Assembly: GCF_023228165.1 (NCBI RefSeq)
Contig: NZ_JALOBS010000011.1
Span: 1-64,000, forward strand
Length of the DNA: 64,000 nucleotides
Origin: Methylomonas sp.
Lineage (GTDB): Bacteria > Pseudomonadota > Gammaproteobacteria > Methylococcales > Methylomonadaceae
Direction: 5' to 3'
The notes below the pieces were generated by a model. That model had not been told where the DNA came from and searched no databases. It saw only the letters and a list, made by a program, of their open reading frames with translations. The position numbers and the translations under genes are program-made. Shown here in pieces: positions 25,952-32,857 of the stretch (positions within the stretch are counted from its first letter, which is position 1; each line of letters opens with the position of its first letter).

Positions 25952-25974
25952 AAAGTGTTACCGTTATCGTTACC
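25952..25974. promoter_or_regulatory. Paired GTTACC hexamers at the right end
   Basis: GTTACC at 25957 and 25969, starts exactly 12 bp apart, with the near-copy GTTATC between them at 25963. The flanking 11-mer AAAGTGTTACC is identical to 15473-15483 at the other end. Conservation of sequence and phasing at both ends favours recombination-protein binding. It sits about 55 bp inside the right repeat. Confidence 0.6.
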
Positions 25975-26027
25975 TTTTTATTTTGCGTGTTTACTGAATT
26001 TATATATTTCAAATATTTATAGATGAT

Positions 26028-26124
26028 TTCGATACCGACCCTCGTACCACCTACTCTTCCAGAGTAGTCCAAAGAAATTTAAAAACCCGCTAGCCGCAAG
26101 GCTTAGCGGGTTTTTTATTGCCCG
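26028..26124 (+). repeat. attR-type direct repeat
   Basis: Counterpart of 15341-15438. It starts inside the tRNA T-arm, reads TACCACC where the left copy has GTACCATC (one base lost), and ends after the duplicated terminator. Four of the five substitutions are T in the left copy and C here. Confidence 0.9.
26082..26116 (+). terminator. Terminator copy at the right repeat
   Basis: Same hairpin as 15396-15430 (AACCCGCTA/TAGCGGGTT plus T6) with two loop changes. Probably the original chromosomal terminator of tRNA-Leu or its island copy. Now it can stop transcription leaving the element. Confidence 0.8.
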
Positions 26125-26258
26125 GCGTAAAGCTAGGGAAGTAATAGGGGGCTTTACTCGGGCATTTTCGTGCAAATTCCCCAGTCGGGGTCAAGACTGA
26201 AATGGATGTAAATGAGTGCGGCTGATAGCGTGAGCGCGACAAATTGCCGCAGTTAAAC

Positions 26259-26287
26259 TGGACAAAAGTATTTTATTGAAATAGAAT
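26259..26287 (+). promoter_or_regulatory. Sigma-70-type promoter of a candidate small RNA
   Basis: TGGACA (26259-26264), exactly 17 bp, TAGAAT (26282-26287). Both boxes are one or two changes from consensus. No open reading frame with a ribosome-binding site follows, but an intrinsic terminator lies about 190 bp downstream. Confidence 0.6.
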
Positions 26288-26293
26288 GGCACC

Positions 26294-26479
26294 ACCCTGT
26301 AAAGAGGTAGAGGCTACTTGAGAGCATATGTTTTCAAGGTAACGAGGAAGGAAGCGACCGGTTCTCCGGTAAAGCAATAATAACAAACGCAAGCTATTAA
26401 CCAGCCATTTTAACTGGCGGGCGTCCATTCAAAACATAAAAAATAATATCGGACGAAGCCCACTTAGGTGGGCTTTTTT
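26294..26479 (+). ncRNA. Candidate small RNA of about 185 nt
   Basis: Defined by the promoter at 26259-26287 and the terminator ending at 26479. Several local hairpins are visible: CTTGAGA/TTTCAAG (26318-26340 area), ACCGG/CCGGT with a 4-nt loop (26364-26380 area), GCCA/TGGC (26404-26418 area) and the terminator stem. Purine-rich single-stranded patches such as GAGGTAGAGG and GAGGAAGGAAG stand between them. It does not match the cores of riboswitches I can recall (lysine, SAM, glycine, cobalamin, TPP, c-di-GMP), 6S or RNase P. It lies just outside the right repeat, with no intact gene directly downstream. Confidence 0.5.
26456..26479 (+). terminator. Intrinsic terminator of the candidate small RNA
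   Basis: AAGCCCAC, loop TTAG, GTGGGCTT, then further T residues: an 8-bp GC-rich stem with a tetraloop and U-tail, a textbook rho-independent terminator. Confidence 0.88.
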
Positions 26480-26585
26480 ATGTCTGGCATTTAATTTGTA
26501 TCGGCGTTAGGATTGGGCATCCCTTGGTCTTTGTATTTGACTTGTGCCCAGCTTAGATAAATGTTCACACATGCTTATAAGTGTT

Positions 26586-26780
26586 TTAAAAAGTGCCTTC
26601 GGCAATGCAGCGCCCACCTTCGTTCGCTGTAATAATTTCGCGAATCGTCATTCCTACAAACGCTTTTTGTTTACCATAGATGCCAAAATCTTTTAAGGTT
26701 TTCTTCTGTTACTAGTTCCATGGCAACTTCATCTCTAAAGGTTTTTATGGTTTTGAATCCGCCGAGCGATTGCCAACGGT
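26586..26780 (-). pseudogene. Remnant of an unrecognised gene
   Basis: Minus-strand frames read RWQSLGGFKTIKTF and RDEVAMELVTEENLKRF, then, after a one-base shift, GIYGKQKAFVGMTIREIIT and ANEGGRCIAEGTF ending at TAA (26588-26586). The text looks like real protein broken by a frameshift. I cannot assign a family. No start codon with a ribosome-binding site is visible. It lies downstream of the YgjP remnant in the same orientation, so both may come from one former operon. Confidence 0.4.
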
Positions 26781-26837
26781 GAAGCGAATGGAAGCTCAGA
26801 CGACAATTGGCGTGCAGTTTAAAGCAAGTCAATATAA

Positions 26838-27435
26838 TCAAGTATCAAACGACAACGGCATCTTGTTTAGCAAATCCCGCCTCTCCCGCCAATTGGGCAT
26901 GAACTTATCCATGTGTGCTCTAAAACGCTCATTGTGCTTACGCTCAAGCAAGTGAACTAATTCGTGGGCCAGAATATACTCTAAGCATTCCGGAGGTTTT
27001 TTGGCTAATTCAAGATTCAACCAGATGCGTTTAGCACTCGAATTGCAGCTGCCCCACTTGGTTTTCATCTTCTTAACACTCCAATCAACTAATTCAACAC
27101 TAATCAATTTTTTCCAGTTGGGAATAAGCTTCTCAATCTGAGCTTTAAGTTAAGTTCGATAAAATTCCGTTAGTACCAGCATCTTATTTTCGACCGATGT
27201 CCCCGGATTCACAAACAAATGGATTTTGCCACCCGAAACTTTTATCTCATGCCGACCACTTCGCTCCACAACATTTAGTCTGTGACGTTTTCCCCACAAG
27301 TAATGGCATTCGCCGCTGACCATTTCCCGATCGGATTGTCTGGGCTGGGCTGCAAAGTCGCGTTGTTGTTTTCTAATCCAGGGAATACGACTCACCACAG
27401 CCATGCGAATCGCGGTGTCGGTCAATGGTATTTCC
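26838..27435 (-). pseudogene. YgjP/SprT-like zinc metallopeptidase with an internal stop and lost N-terminus
   Basis: Two pieces share one reading frame separated by a TAA at about 27150-27152. The first, ending KMLVLTEFYRT, and the second, beginning LKAQIEKLIPNWKKL, join into a normal YgjP (DUF45) sequence. Family Glu codons at this spot suggest GAA to TAA. The active-site region is intact: MKTKWGSCNSSAKRIWLNLELAKKP and EYILAHELVHLLERKHNERFRAHM. The upstream end runs into hsdM sequence, so the true N-terminus is gone. YgjP-type peptidases are often found beside type I restriction genes, which fits the adjoining hsdM fragment. Confidence 0.75.
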
Positions 27436-27588
27436 CTTCCAGATTTTGGCGGTGGCATTGTTGTGCAGAATCATGTTCATCCGCGCCAATGCGCTGGTGG
27501 CGTTGTCCATTTCCTGACCGAATATGGTCAAACCACGCGGCGCTTCATCGCTGGCTTTTAACAACAACGAGCCGGAACCACAGGTATC
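27427..27588 (-). pseudogene. hsdM: Fragment of type I restriction methyltransferase HsdM
   Basis: About 54 codons: DTCGSGSLLLKA (motif I, normally DPTCGSGSLL), then APRGLTIFGQEMDNATSALARMNMILHNNATAKIWKGNT. This is the N6-adenine methylase core, which in family members continues to the NPPF motif. Here it is cut on both sides, joined upstream to the helical-repeat gene and downstream to YgjP sequence. Deletions, probably during loss of a type I restriction locus, best explain it. Confidence 0.8.
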
Positions 27589-28766
27589 GCCGTGTCAGGA
27601 TAAAACAGCTTTTCTGCTTCTAGCCAAATCAGATCATCGTCAGATAAACGCTGATTGTTATTGAGTTTGAGGAGTATTGAATAAAGTGGGCTGTCAATGC
27701 CATCGGAGCGACGAGTTAGGTTAAAGTCAAGTTTCAATGCCAGAATAATGATCTCTTCGAAGAAGTGCTCTTTACACCAAACAATATCATCGTCGGTTAA
27801 GCCATGGCCTTGCTTGACTTTGTCGGTCAACGCATCCGCTTTGCGTTTATAGATAAACTTGAGGGTCTCGAACAATTTTCGCTTTTTGAGATAATTGACC
27901 TCTGGCTCCGTGAGCGGTTTTTCATCACGGATTTTTCGCAGCACCTTAAAAAGATGTTGACCAGGATCATCCGATGCAAACTGAGTCGCACGGAACTGCT
28001 TCTTCAGGGCGATAAATTCAAGTGCTTGAAGGGCAGCCAAAGCTGACAGGCATTGATGCTTGATTAGAAATTGTTGTTCGGTTTCTGTGGGCAGTGAGCC
28101 CTCATCCAGTTTTTGCAGGATCAAACACAACTGCATAAAACCATCGACTGCCAATTCAGTCGTATTACATTGATAACGAGCGAATAATGACTTAGTCTGC
28201 GGCTCTATGAAGTGAAATACTGAAAACACACTGTTCTGTATAAGCCATTCAAAATCGCTTGCAGACAAGGCTTGCTTGGACGTGACGTTTGACAACCGTT
28301 GAACGGCATTTGGATCGAACGGAATGTCTTCGGTGATACCGAATTTTTCCTTGAGTTTGCTGAATGATAAGAAATGCTTATACGTCTTATCGATCAAGGC
28401 TAATTCGTTTTCTGCCAAATCCTCTCGGTTATGGACTTTGAAAAATACCAATGCCCGATCCGATTCCGGCAATGGCACTGTCAAAACATGCGGTCGTACA
28501 AAGCGATTATGACGGAGTGATGCCAAATCGTTTCTAACAGTTTCAGCAATGACTGCCCGGTAATCCTCGATTACCTTCCGGTTTTCTTCTTGGGTCTTAA
28601 TAAGCGAAATCGCATCGTTAAGACGCTGAGATTCCAGCCAGTCCCATTCGTTAATGGTCAGATTTTTCACCAGCTCGGCTTTACGAAGAATAAAGTACAG
28701 CGTACCCAGCGGATCTCTGGGTAACTCAACTGGGATACGGTATTTCTCGAAAACGTTGTCAATCAT
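27558..28766 (-). CDS. Helical-repeat protein, C-terminus replaced by hsdM-derived sequence
   Basis: A 402-codon open frame. It contains repeated units of roughly 40 residues with a pattern like L-x-x-I-L-x-K, a Leu-rich turn, W-L and a hydrophobic helix: GTLYFILRKAELVKNLTINEWDWLESQRL (about 21-49), HLFKVLRKIRDEKPLTEPEVNYLKKRKLF, LTDDDIVWCKEHFF and LYSILLKLNNNQRLSDDDLIWLEAEKLF. It resembles alpha-solenoid scaffolds; I do not know a named function. The last 10 or so residues (after FYPDTAI) come from the out-of-frame hsdM junction, so the protein is probably truncated. It may still be expressed, but its context is a decayed locus. Confidence 0.6.
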   Translation of the reverse strand: MIDNVFEKYRIPVELPRDPLGTLYFILRKAELVKNLTINEWDWLESQRLNDAISLIKTQEENRKVIEDYRAVIAETVRNDLASLRHNRFVRPHVLTVPLPESDRALVFFKVHNREDLAENELALIDKTYKHFLSFSKLKEKFGITEDIPFDPNAVQRLSNVTSKQALSASDFEWLIQNSVFSVFHFIEPQTKSLFARYQCNTTELAVDGFMQLCLILQKLDEGSLPTETEQQFLIKHQCLSALAALQALEFIALKKQFRATQFASDDPGQHLFKVLRKIRDEKPLTEPEVNYLKKRKLFETLKFIYKRKADALTDKVKQGHGLTDDDIVWCKEHFFEEIIILALKLDFNLTRRSDGIDSPLYSILLKLNNNQRLSDDDLIWLEAEKLFYPDTAIPVVPARCC

Positions 28767-28994
28767 GTCTTAACCCTAAAAACATCAATTTCTAAATCAT
28801 GTCGATGACAGGATAGTACAGGGAGTTAATTACGGACGAGAAGAGCCCTATAAATTCTGATGTCATCAGTCATCAAACCGTAAAAAGCCGTTGAATCACA
28901 ATCATGATACTTTATGCGAATCCAACGGCTGGTTACACGCTAGTCGATTAATCCTCTAATCGGGGTCTTCCTAGAGCATGGTTTCTTGGAGGTA

Positions 28995-29170
28995 GTGTTT
29001 GCCACGACCAGCCGATTACCCGTGGATCGTTGGCATGACTACCTGAGTGGCGGCAATTCGACCCTGGCGGATACCATGCTGGGGATCGCTTGGTCAGTGG
29101 CGCGCACCGCATCGAACTTAAAGGTAACTCGTTGCGACAGCGGCGTGGCCGAAACACGAAGGTGAAAGAA
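28995..29170 (+). pseudogene. istB: Remnant of IstB (IS21-family helper ATPase), C-terminal part
   Basis: Reads TSRLPVDRWHDYLSGG and NSTLADTML in one frame, then, two bases shifted within a G-run, DRLVSGAHRIELKGNSLRQRR in the next. This is the C-terminal signature of IstB proteins. The Walker motifs are missing, and no IS ends are evident. It is unrelated in position to the IS21 copy at the left edge. Confidence 0.75.
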
Positions 29171-29174
29171 TATT

Positions 29175-29389
29175 TCAAGCGTAAAACAGAACCAGCCTTG
29201 TGGCGGGTTTTTTATCGGCAAGCTTTAACTCTTTACGCTCGGCTTCGTCGCTGTTTTGAGTTCTGAGGCTTTGGGTGATTTCGCGGGATTTGAAAATTTC
29301 GCGAAGTTCGGCGGGCACACCGAGACGGAAATAAAAGACGTTTTTTCGGCTTGTCAGATAGGGAATTTTAGCCGTAACAATAAGTCCCC
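29175..29389 (-). pseudogene. N-terminal remnant of a tyrosine integrase near tRNA-Ser
   Basis: One frame reads TAKIPYLTSRKNVFYFRLGV, then PAELREIFKSREITQSL and RTQNSDEAERKELKLA, the typical N-terminal arm-binding region of phage-type tyrosine recombinases. The core-binding and catalytic domains (R-H-R-Y) are absent: the frame runs into the istB remnant. It lies about 85 bp downstream of tRNA-Ser on the same strand, the position expected of an integrase that used this tRNA as attachment site. Confidence 0.72.
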
Positions 29390-29473
29390 TTTGTAGTACG
29401 GTTTTGTAGAAAAGACCGTTATTTATTGGTGGTTATTGTCTATTAGTCCTTATGTATCAAAGACTTAATTATG

Positions 29474-29561
29474 TGGCGGAGAAAGAGGGATTCGAACCCT
29501 CGATACGTTACCGTATACACACTTTCCAGGCGTGCGCCTTCGACCGCTCGGCCATCTCTCC
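29474..29561 (-). tRNA. tRNA-Ser (anticodon GGA)
   Basis: An 88-nt class II tRNA on the minus strand. Acceptor GGAGAGA pairs with TTTCTCC, the D-arm contains TGGCCGAGCGG, and anticodon stem CACGC/GTGTG encloses CTGGAAA (anticodon GGA). The long variable arm is TATACGGTAACGTATC, the T-arm is GAGGG-TTCGAAT-CCCTC, discriminator G, with encoded CCA. An integrase remnant follows its 3' end, suggesting former use as an attachment site. Confidence 0.97.
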
Positions 29562-29582
29562 GGATCAATATTTCAGCCGCGC

Positions 29583-29611
29583 ATTATGAAGCAAATATGG
29601 CTGATATGCAA
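29583..29611 (-). promoter_or_regulatory. tRNA-Ser promoter
   Basis: On the minus strand TTGCAT (29611-29606), exactly 17 bp, then CATAAT (29588-29583), ending 21 bp before the tRNA 5' end. Confidence 0.55.
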
Positions 29612-29745
29612 TCTTGTTTATGACTTTGGCTGATTTTTAAGCGCTAAAAATCGATTGCGGTTCAATTACAAATACTGTCCCTGGTTTTTCGTTATGATTC
29701 TGGTTGCATTCACATTGTTCAGATAATTGGTCGCAAGGGGAACGT

Positions 29746-30969
29746 ATGGACGAAATGGCTCAACAACTTAACTATTCACAGGTATTGCCGGACATTGTGG
29801 CCGAAATCGCTGCAATCCGCGCTTTGCGCCGGGATATTCATGCCCATCCCGAATTGTGTTTTGAAGAGGTACGCACGGCTGAGCGGGTGGCGGACACTTT
29901 ACAAGGCTGGGGCATCTCGGTGCATCGCGGTTTGGGAAAAACCGGCGTAGTGGGTACGATTCGCGCCGGCAGTTCATCGCGGACAATCGGCTTGCGGGCC
30001 GATATGGATGCATTGCCGATTCTGGAGCAAAATGGCTTTGCGCATGCATCGGTCTTTCCCGGCAAGATGCATGCTTGCGGGCATGACGGACATACAGCCA
30101 TGTTGCTGGCTGCCGCGCAATATCTGGTTCGGCATGGAAAATTCGACGGCACCGTGCAGCTTATTTTTCAACCGGCTGAAGAGGGCGGCGGCGGCGCGGA
30201 TGCCATGATCAAGGACGGGTTGTTTGAGATGTTTCCCATGCAGGCAGTGTATGGCATGCACAATTGGCCCGGTTTGCCGGTAGGGCAATTTGCTGTGGGG
30301 GCGGGGCCTGTAATGGCGGCCTTCGATACCTTTCAAATCATTATTCGCGGCAAAGGTTGCCATGCCGCTTTACCGCATTTAGGTTTGGATCCAGTACCGG
30401 TAGCGGCGCAAATCATCATGGCTTTTCAAACCATCCTTACCCGTAGCGCTAATCCATTGGATGCCGGTGTGTTGTCGGTAACCACGGTGCATGTTGGCGA
30501 GGCAAAAAACGTGATAGCCGATACCTGCGAAATGACCGGCACCTTGCGGACGTTTTCGGCTGACTTAATGGCTTTAATACAGCAACGCATGCGGGATATT
30601 GCCGAGCATACTTGTCTGGCGCACGGTATGACCTGTGAGATTGAATTTACCAAAGGTTATCCCGCCACGGTCAATCATCCGGAGCAGGCGGAATTCTGCC
30701 GACAGGTAATGACGGGCATTGTAGGCACGAAAAATGTGCTGCTACAGCAGCCGGTAATGGGCGCGGAGGATTTTGCTTATATGTTGCAACAATTGCCGGG
30801 CTGCTATTGCTTCATCGGCAACGGAGAAGGCGAGCACCGTGCGCCCGATCATGGCGCCGGCCCATGCACTTTACACAATGCCAGTTACGATTTTAATGAC
30901 GCGATATTGCCGTTGGGGGCGACTTATTGGGTGAGGTTGGTGGAAACCTGTCTGGCCATGGCAAATTAG
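29746..30969 (+). CDS. M20-family amidohydrolase (hippurate/N-acyl-amino-acid hydrolase type)
   Basis: A 407-residue cytosolic metal-dependent hydrolase that removes an acyl group from an amino acid or related amide. The ATG at 29746 has AAGGGGA before it. Motifs: RRDIHAHPELCFEE, the metal-binding GLRADMDALPI, MHACGHDGHTAMLLAAAQYL, the catalytic EEGGGGADAMIKDG, the dimerisation-domain histidine in GKGCHAALPHLG, and late GAEDFAYML. Members include hippurate hydrolase and N-acetyl-diaminopimelate deacetylase; the exact substrate is not decidable from sequence. Convergent with the HDOD gene, 2 bp apart. Confidence 0.9.
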   Translation: MDEMAQQLNYSQVLPDIVAEIAAIRALRRDIHAHPELCFEEVRTAERVADTLQGWGISVHRGLGKTGVVGTIRAGSSSRTIGLRADMDALPILEQNGFAHASVFPGKMHACGHDGHTAMLLAAAQYLVRHGKFDGTVQLIFQPAEEGGGGADAMIKDGLFEMFPMQAVYGMHNWPGLPVGQFAVGAGPVMAAFDTFQIIIRGKGCHAALPHLGLDPVPVAAQIIMAFQTILTRSANPLDAGVLSVTTVHVGEAKNVIADTCEMTGTLRTFSADLMALIQQRMRDIAEHTCLAHGMTCEIEFTKGYPATVNHPEQAEFCRQVMTGIVGTKNVLLQQPVMGAEDFAYMLQQLPGCYCFIGNGEGEHRAPDHGAGPCTLHNASYDFNDAILPLGATYWVRLVETCLAMAN

Positions 30970-30971
30970 CC

Positions 30972-31850
30972 TCAATTCAACATGGCGCGCACATGTTCAA
31001 TCTCATCCTTGACCTGGTCGAGAATATTGATACTGAGGTCGGCATCCAAATTGCCGGCAGCCAGTTTTTTATAGGCGGGTAATTCATCCATTTTCGGCAT
31101 TTTTTTGATGTCGATTTTGCCGATAAAGCTGTGTAATTGCGAGATCATAACGATATCGCTATAAGTGGCCAGCGGGCCGCTGTCGCGATACCAGTCTTCC
31201 GCATAGTTTACGACATCTTCAAAGTCGGTCGGAAAATCCCATTTACGGATGATTTGCACGCCGATTTCGCTACGCAGCTCCTTGACGGTTTCGGCAAGAT
31301 CGGTGGGCGAAGCCAGGATATCCGGCTGCCGATCGGCGTAGCCCAGTATCGGCACAATGCCGATGTCATGGATCAGGCCGGCCAGCATGGCTCTGTCCGG
31401 GTCGAAGCCGGGTGTTTTGTGGGCCAATACCGCGCTAATTGCAGCAACATGGCTGCTGTGTGCCCATAACTCCTGCATTTTGCGGCGAATAATGCCCGTG
31501 CGAGCGTTGAATACGGCTTTTAATGCAAATACGGTGATGATGTCTTGAGCGGCTTTCAAACCGAGGCGGGTAATGGCCTCCGGGCAGCTTTCTATCTTGC
31601 GCCGGCCGCGATAGAGCGGGCTGTTGGAGATTTTGATTAGCCGTGCGGTAATGCTGGGGTCGATCTGAACTACGCGGGCGATTCTACTGCTGTTGGCTTT
31701 AGGCTCATTGATGGCGCGGCGAATCTTGATGGATACATCCGGAATAGTAGGTAAAGCCAGCTTTTCGGATTGCATATATTTATAACAATCCAGATATAAA
31801 CGGTTTTTGGCGAGTTTGCTGGGTTTAGGGTTGGGGATGGCCTCGGTCAT
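30972..31850 (-). CDS. HDOD-domain signalling protein
   Basis: A 292-residue protein. The HDOD domain spans about residues 28-235: LPTIPDVSIKIRRAINEPKANSSRIARVVQIDPSITARLIKISNSPLYRG at the start, the helix AITRLGLKAAQDIIT, and AGLIHDIGIVPIL, where the HD pair is kept. HDOD proteins are usually non-catalytic signalling scaffolds in chemotaxis, stress or second-messenger pathways. No receiver, GGDEF or EAL domain is attached. It is monocistronic and divergent from prmB by 75 bp. Confidence 0.88.
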   Translation of the reverse strand: MTEAIPNPKPSKLAKNRLYLDCYKYMQSEKLALPTIPDVSIKIRRAINEPKANSSRIARVVQIDPSITARLIKISNSPLYRGRRKIESCPEAITRLGLKAAQDIITVFALKAVFNARTGIIRRKMQELWAHSSHVAAISAVLAHKTPGFDPDRAMLAGLIHDIGIVPILGYADRQPDILASPTDLAETVKELRSEIGVQIIRKWDFPTDFEDVVNYAEDWYRDSGPLATYSDIVMISQLHSFIGKIDIKKMPKMDELPAYKKLAAGNLDADLSINILDQVKDEIEHVRAMLN

Positions 31851-31924
31851 CGGTATTTGCTTTATTCGGACAAGCGGGTCGGGTTTAGTTTAAAATTTGC
31901 AGCCTTTTTATCTGCAGGCAGCAC

Positions 31925-32854
31925 ATGACTATCACTTCGCCGGATGTTATCACAACCCTGAATAGCATCAGGGACTATATTCGCTGGGGCGCCAGCCGTT
32001 TTGCCGAGCATCAGGTATTTCTGGGGCACGGCACGGTAACACCTTTGGACGAGGCAGCCGCAATTGTCTTGCACACCCTGCACCAACCCTATGACTTGGC
32101 GGATACTTATCTGGACGCCGTGTTGACCATGTCGGAAAGGCAGGCGGTTTTAACCCTAATCGAGCGCCGCATCCTGGAACGCAAACCATCCGCTTATTTA
32201 ACCAACGAAGCCATGTTTGCCGGTTTGTCTTTTTATGTAGACGAGCGGGTGCTGGTGCCTCGTTCGCCGATCGCCGAACTGATTGCGGAACGATTCGAGC
32301 CTTGGGTTAATGAAGATCAGGTATTCAATATCCTGGATTTATGTACCGGTAGCGCCTGCATTGCCATTGCTTGCGCATATGCTTTTCCGGATGCGCAAGT
32401 CGATGCGGTGGATTTATCGGCGGAGGCCTTGGATGTCGCGCAAATCAATGTGGAAAAACACGATTTGGGCGGGCAGGTGGGGTTGTATCAATCCGATTTA
32501 TTTGCCGATTTGCCGGTCAAGCCCTACGACGTTATCGTCAGTAATCCGCCGTATGTGGCCATTAGCGAATGGGAAAGCCTGCCGGCCGAATTTCATACCG
32601 AACCGGAGATGGGTTTTACCGGCGGAGACAGCGGTCTGGATTTAGTGATCCGCATTCTGGTGGATGCCAGGCAATATCTGGCAGAGCAGGGCATACTGAT
32701 CGTTGAAGTGGGCAGTAGTGCGGAAACTTTACAGGATATGTTCCCCAATGTACCTTTCCAATGGCTGGAGTTCGAACGCGGCGGCGACGGGGTTTTTCTG
32801 CTCACGGCGCAACAAGTCAACGATTATCACTCTCTATTTGCAAGCGCGGTATAA
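31925..32854 (+). CDS. prmB: Ribosomal protein L3 glutamine methyltransferase PrmB
   Basis: S-adenosylmethionine-dependent N5-glutamine methyltransferase that modifies uL3 before ribosome assembly. The 309 residues have the PrmB-type helical N-terminus (SIRDYIRWGASRFAEHQVFLGHGTVTPLDEAAAIVLHTL), the segment VDERVLVPRSPIAELI, motif I LDLCTGSACIAIACA, acidic VDLS, and catalytic VSNPPYV. The N-terminus and FYVDERVLVPRSPI separate it from PrmC. It is followed 3 bp later by aroC, an arrangement seen in many gammaproteobacteria. Confidence 0.93.
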   Translation: MTITSPDVITTLNSIRDYIRWGASRFAEHQVFLGHGTVTPLDEAAAIVLHTLHQPYDLADTYLDAVLTMSERQAVLTLIERRILERKPSAYLTNEAMFAGLSFYVDERVLVPRSPIAELIAERFEPWVNEDQVFNILDLCTGSACIAIACAYAFPDAQVDAVDLSAEALDVAQINVEKHDLGGQVGLYQSDLFADLPVKPYDVIVSNPPYVAISEWESLPAEFHTEPEMGFTGGDSGLDLVIRILVDARQYLAEQGILIVEVGSSAETLQDMFPNVPFQWLEFERGGDGVFLLTAQQVNDYHSLFASAV

Positions 32855-32857
32855 AGC

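Larger units (their letters stand above)
15341..26124 (+). mobile_element. Integrated element at tRNA-Leu, P4/satellite-like, about 10.8 kb
   Basis: Bounded by 98-bp and 97-bp direct repeats, with an integrase immediately inside the tRNA end. Contents are integrase, HExxH protein, PIN/antitoxin pair, type IIG restriction-modification gene, small basic protein, AlpA-like regulator, CHC2 finger protein, SF3 helicase, a small helical protein and a zinc-ribbon protein. No capsid, tail, terminase, relaxase or conjugation gene is visible, so it either relies on a helper for transfer or is a reduced prophage. The replication half (22.4-25.1 kb, plus strand) and the cargo half (16.8-21.8 kb) are clearly separated. 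The right repeat has one base deleted inside the tRNA-derived portion. Confidence 0.88.

Noticed and set aside
26294..26479. Lysine or SAM riboswitch
   Set aside because: The AGAGGTAGAGGC patch recalls the lysine riboswitch start, but the CCGAAG core and the closing GAGAGCTACC-like segment are missing, and no lysine or methionine gene follows. Kept only as an unclassified RNA.
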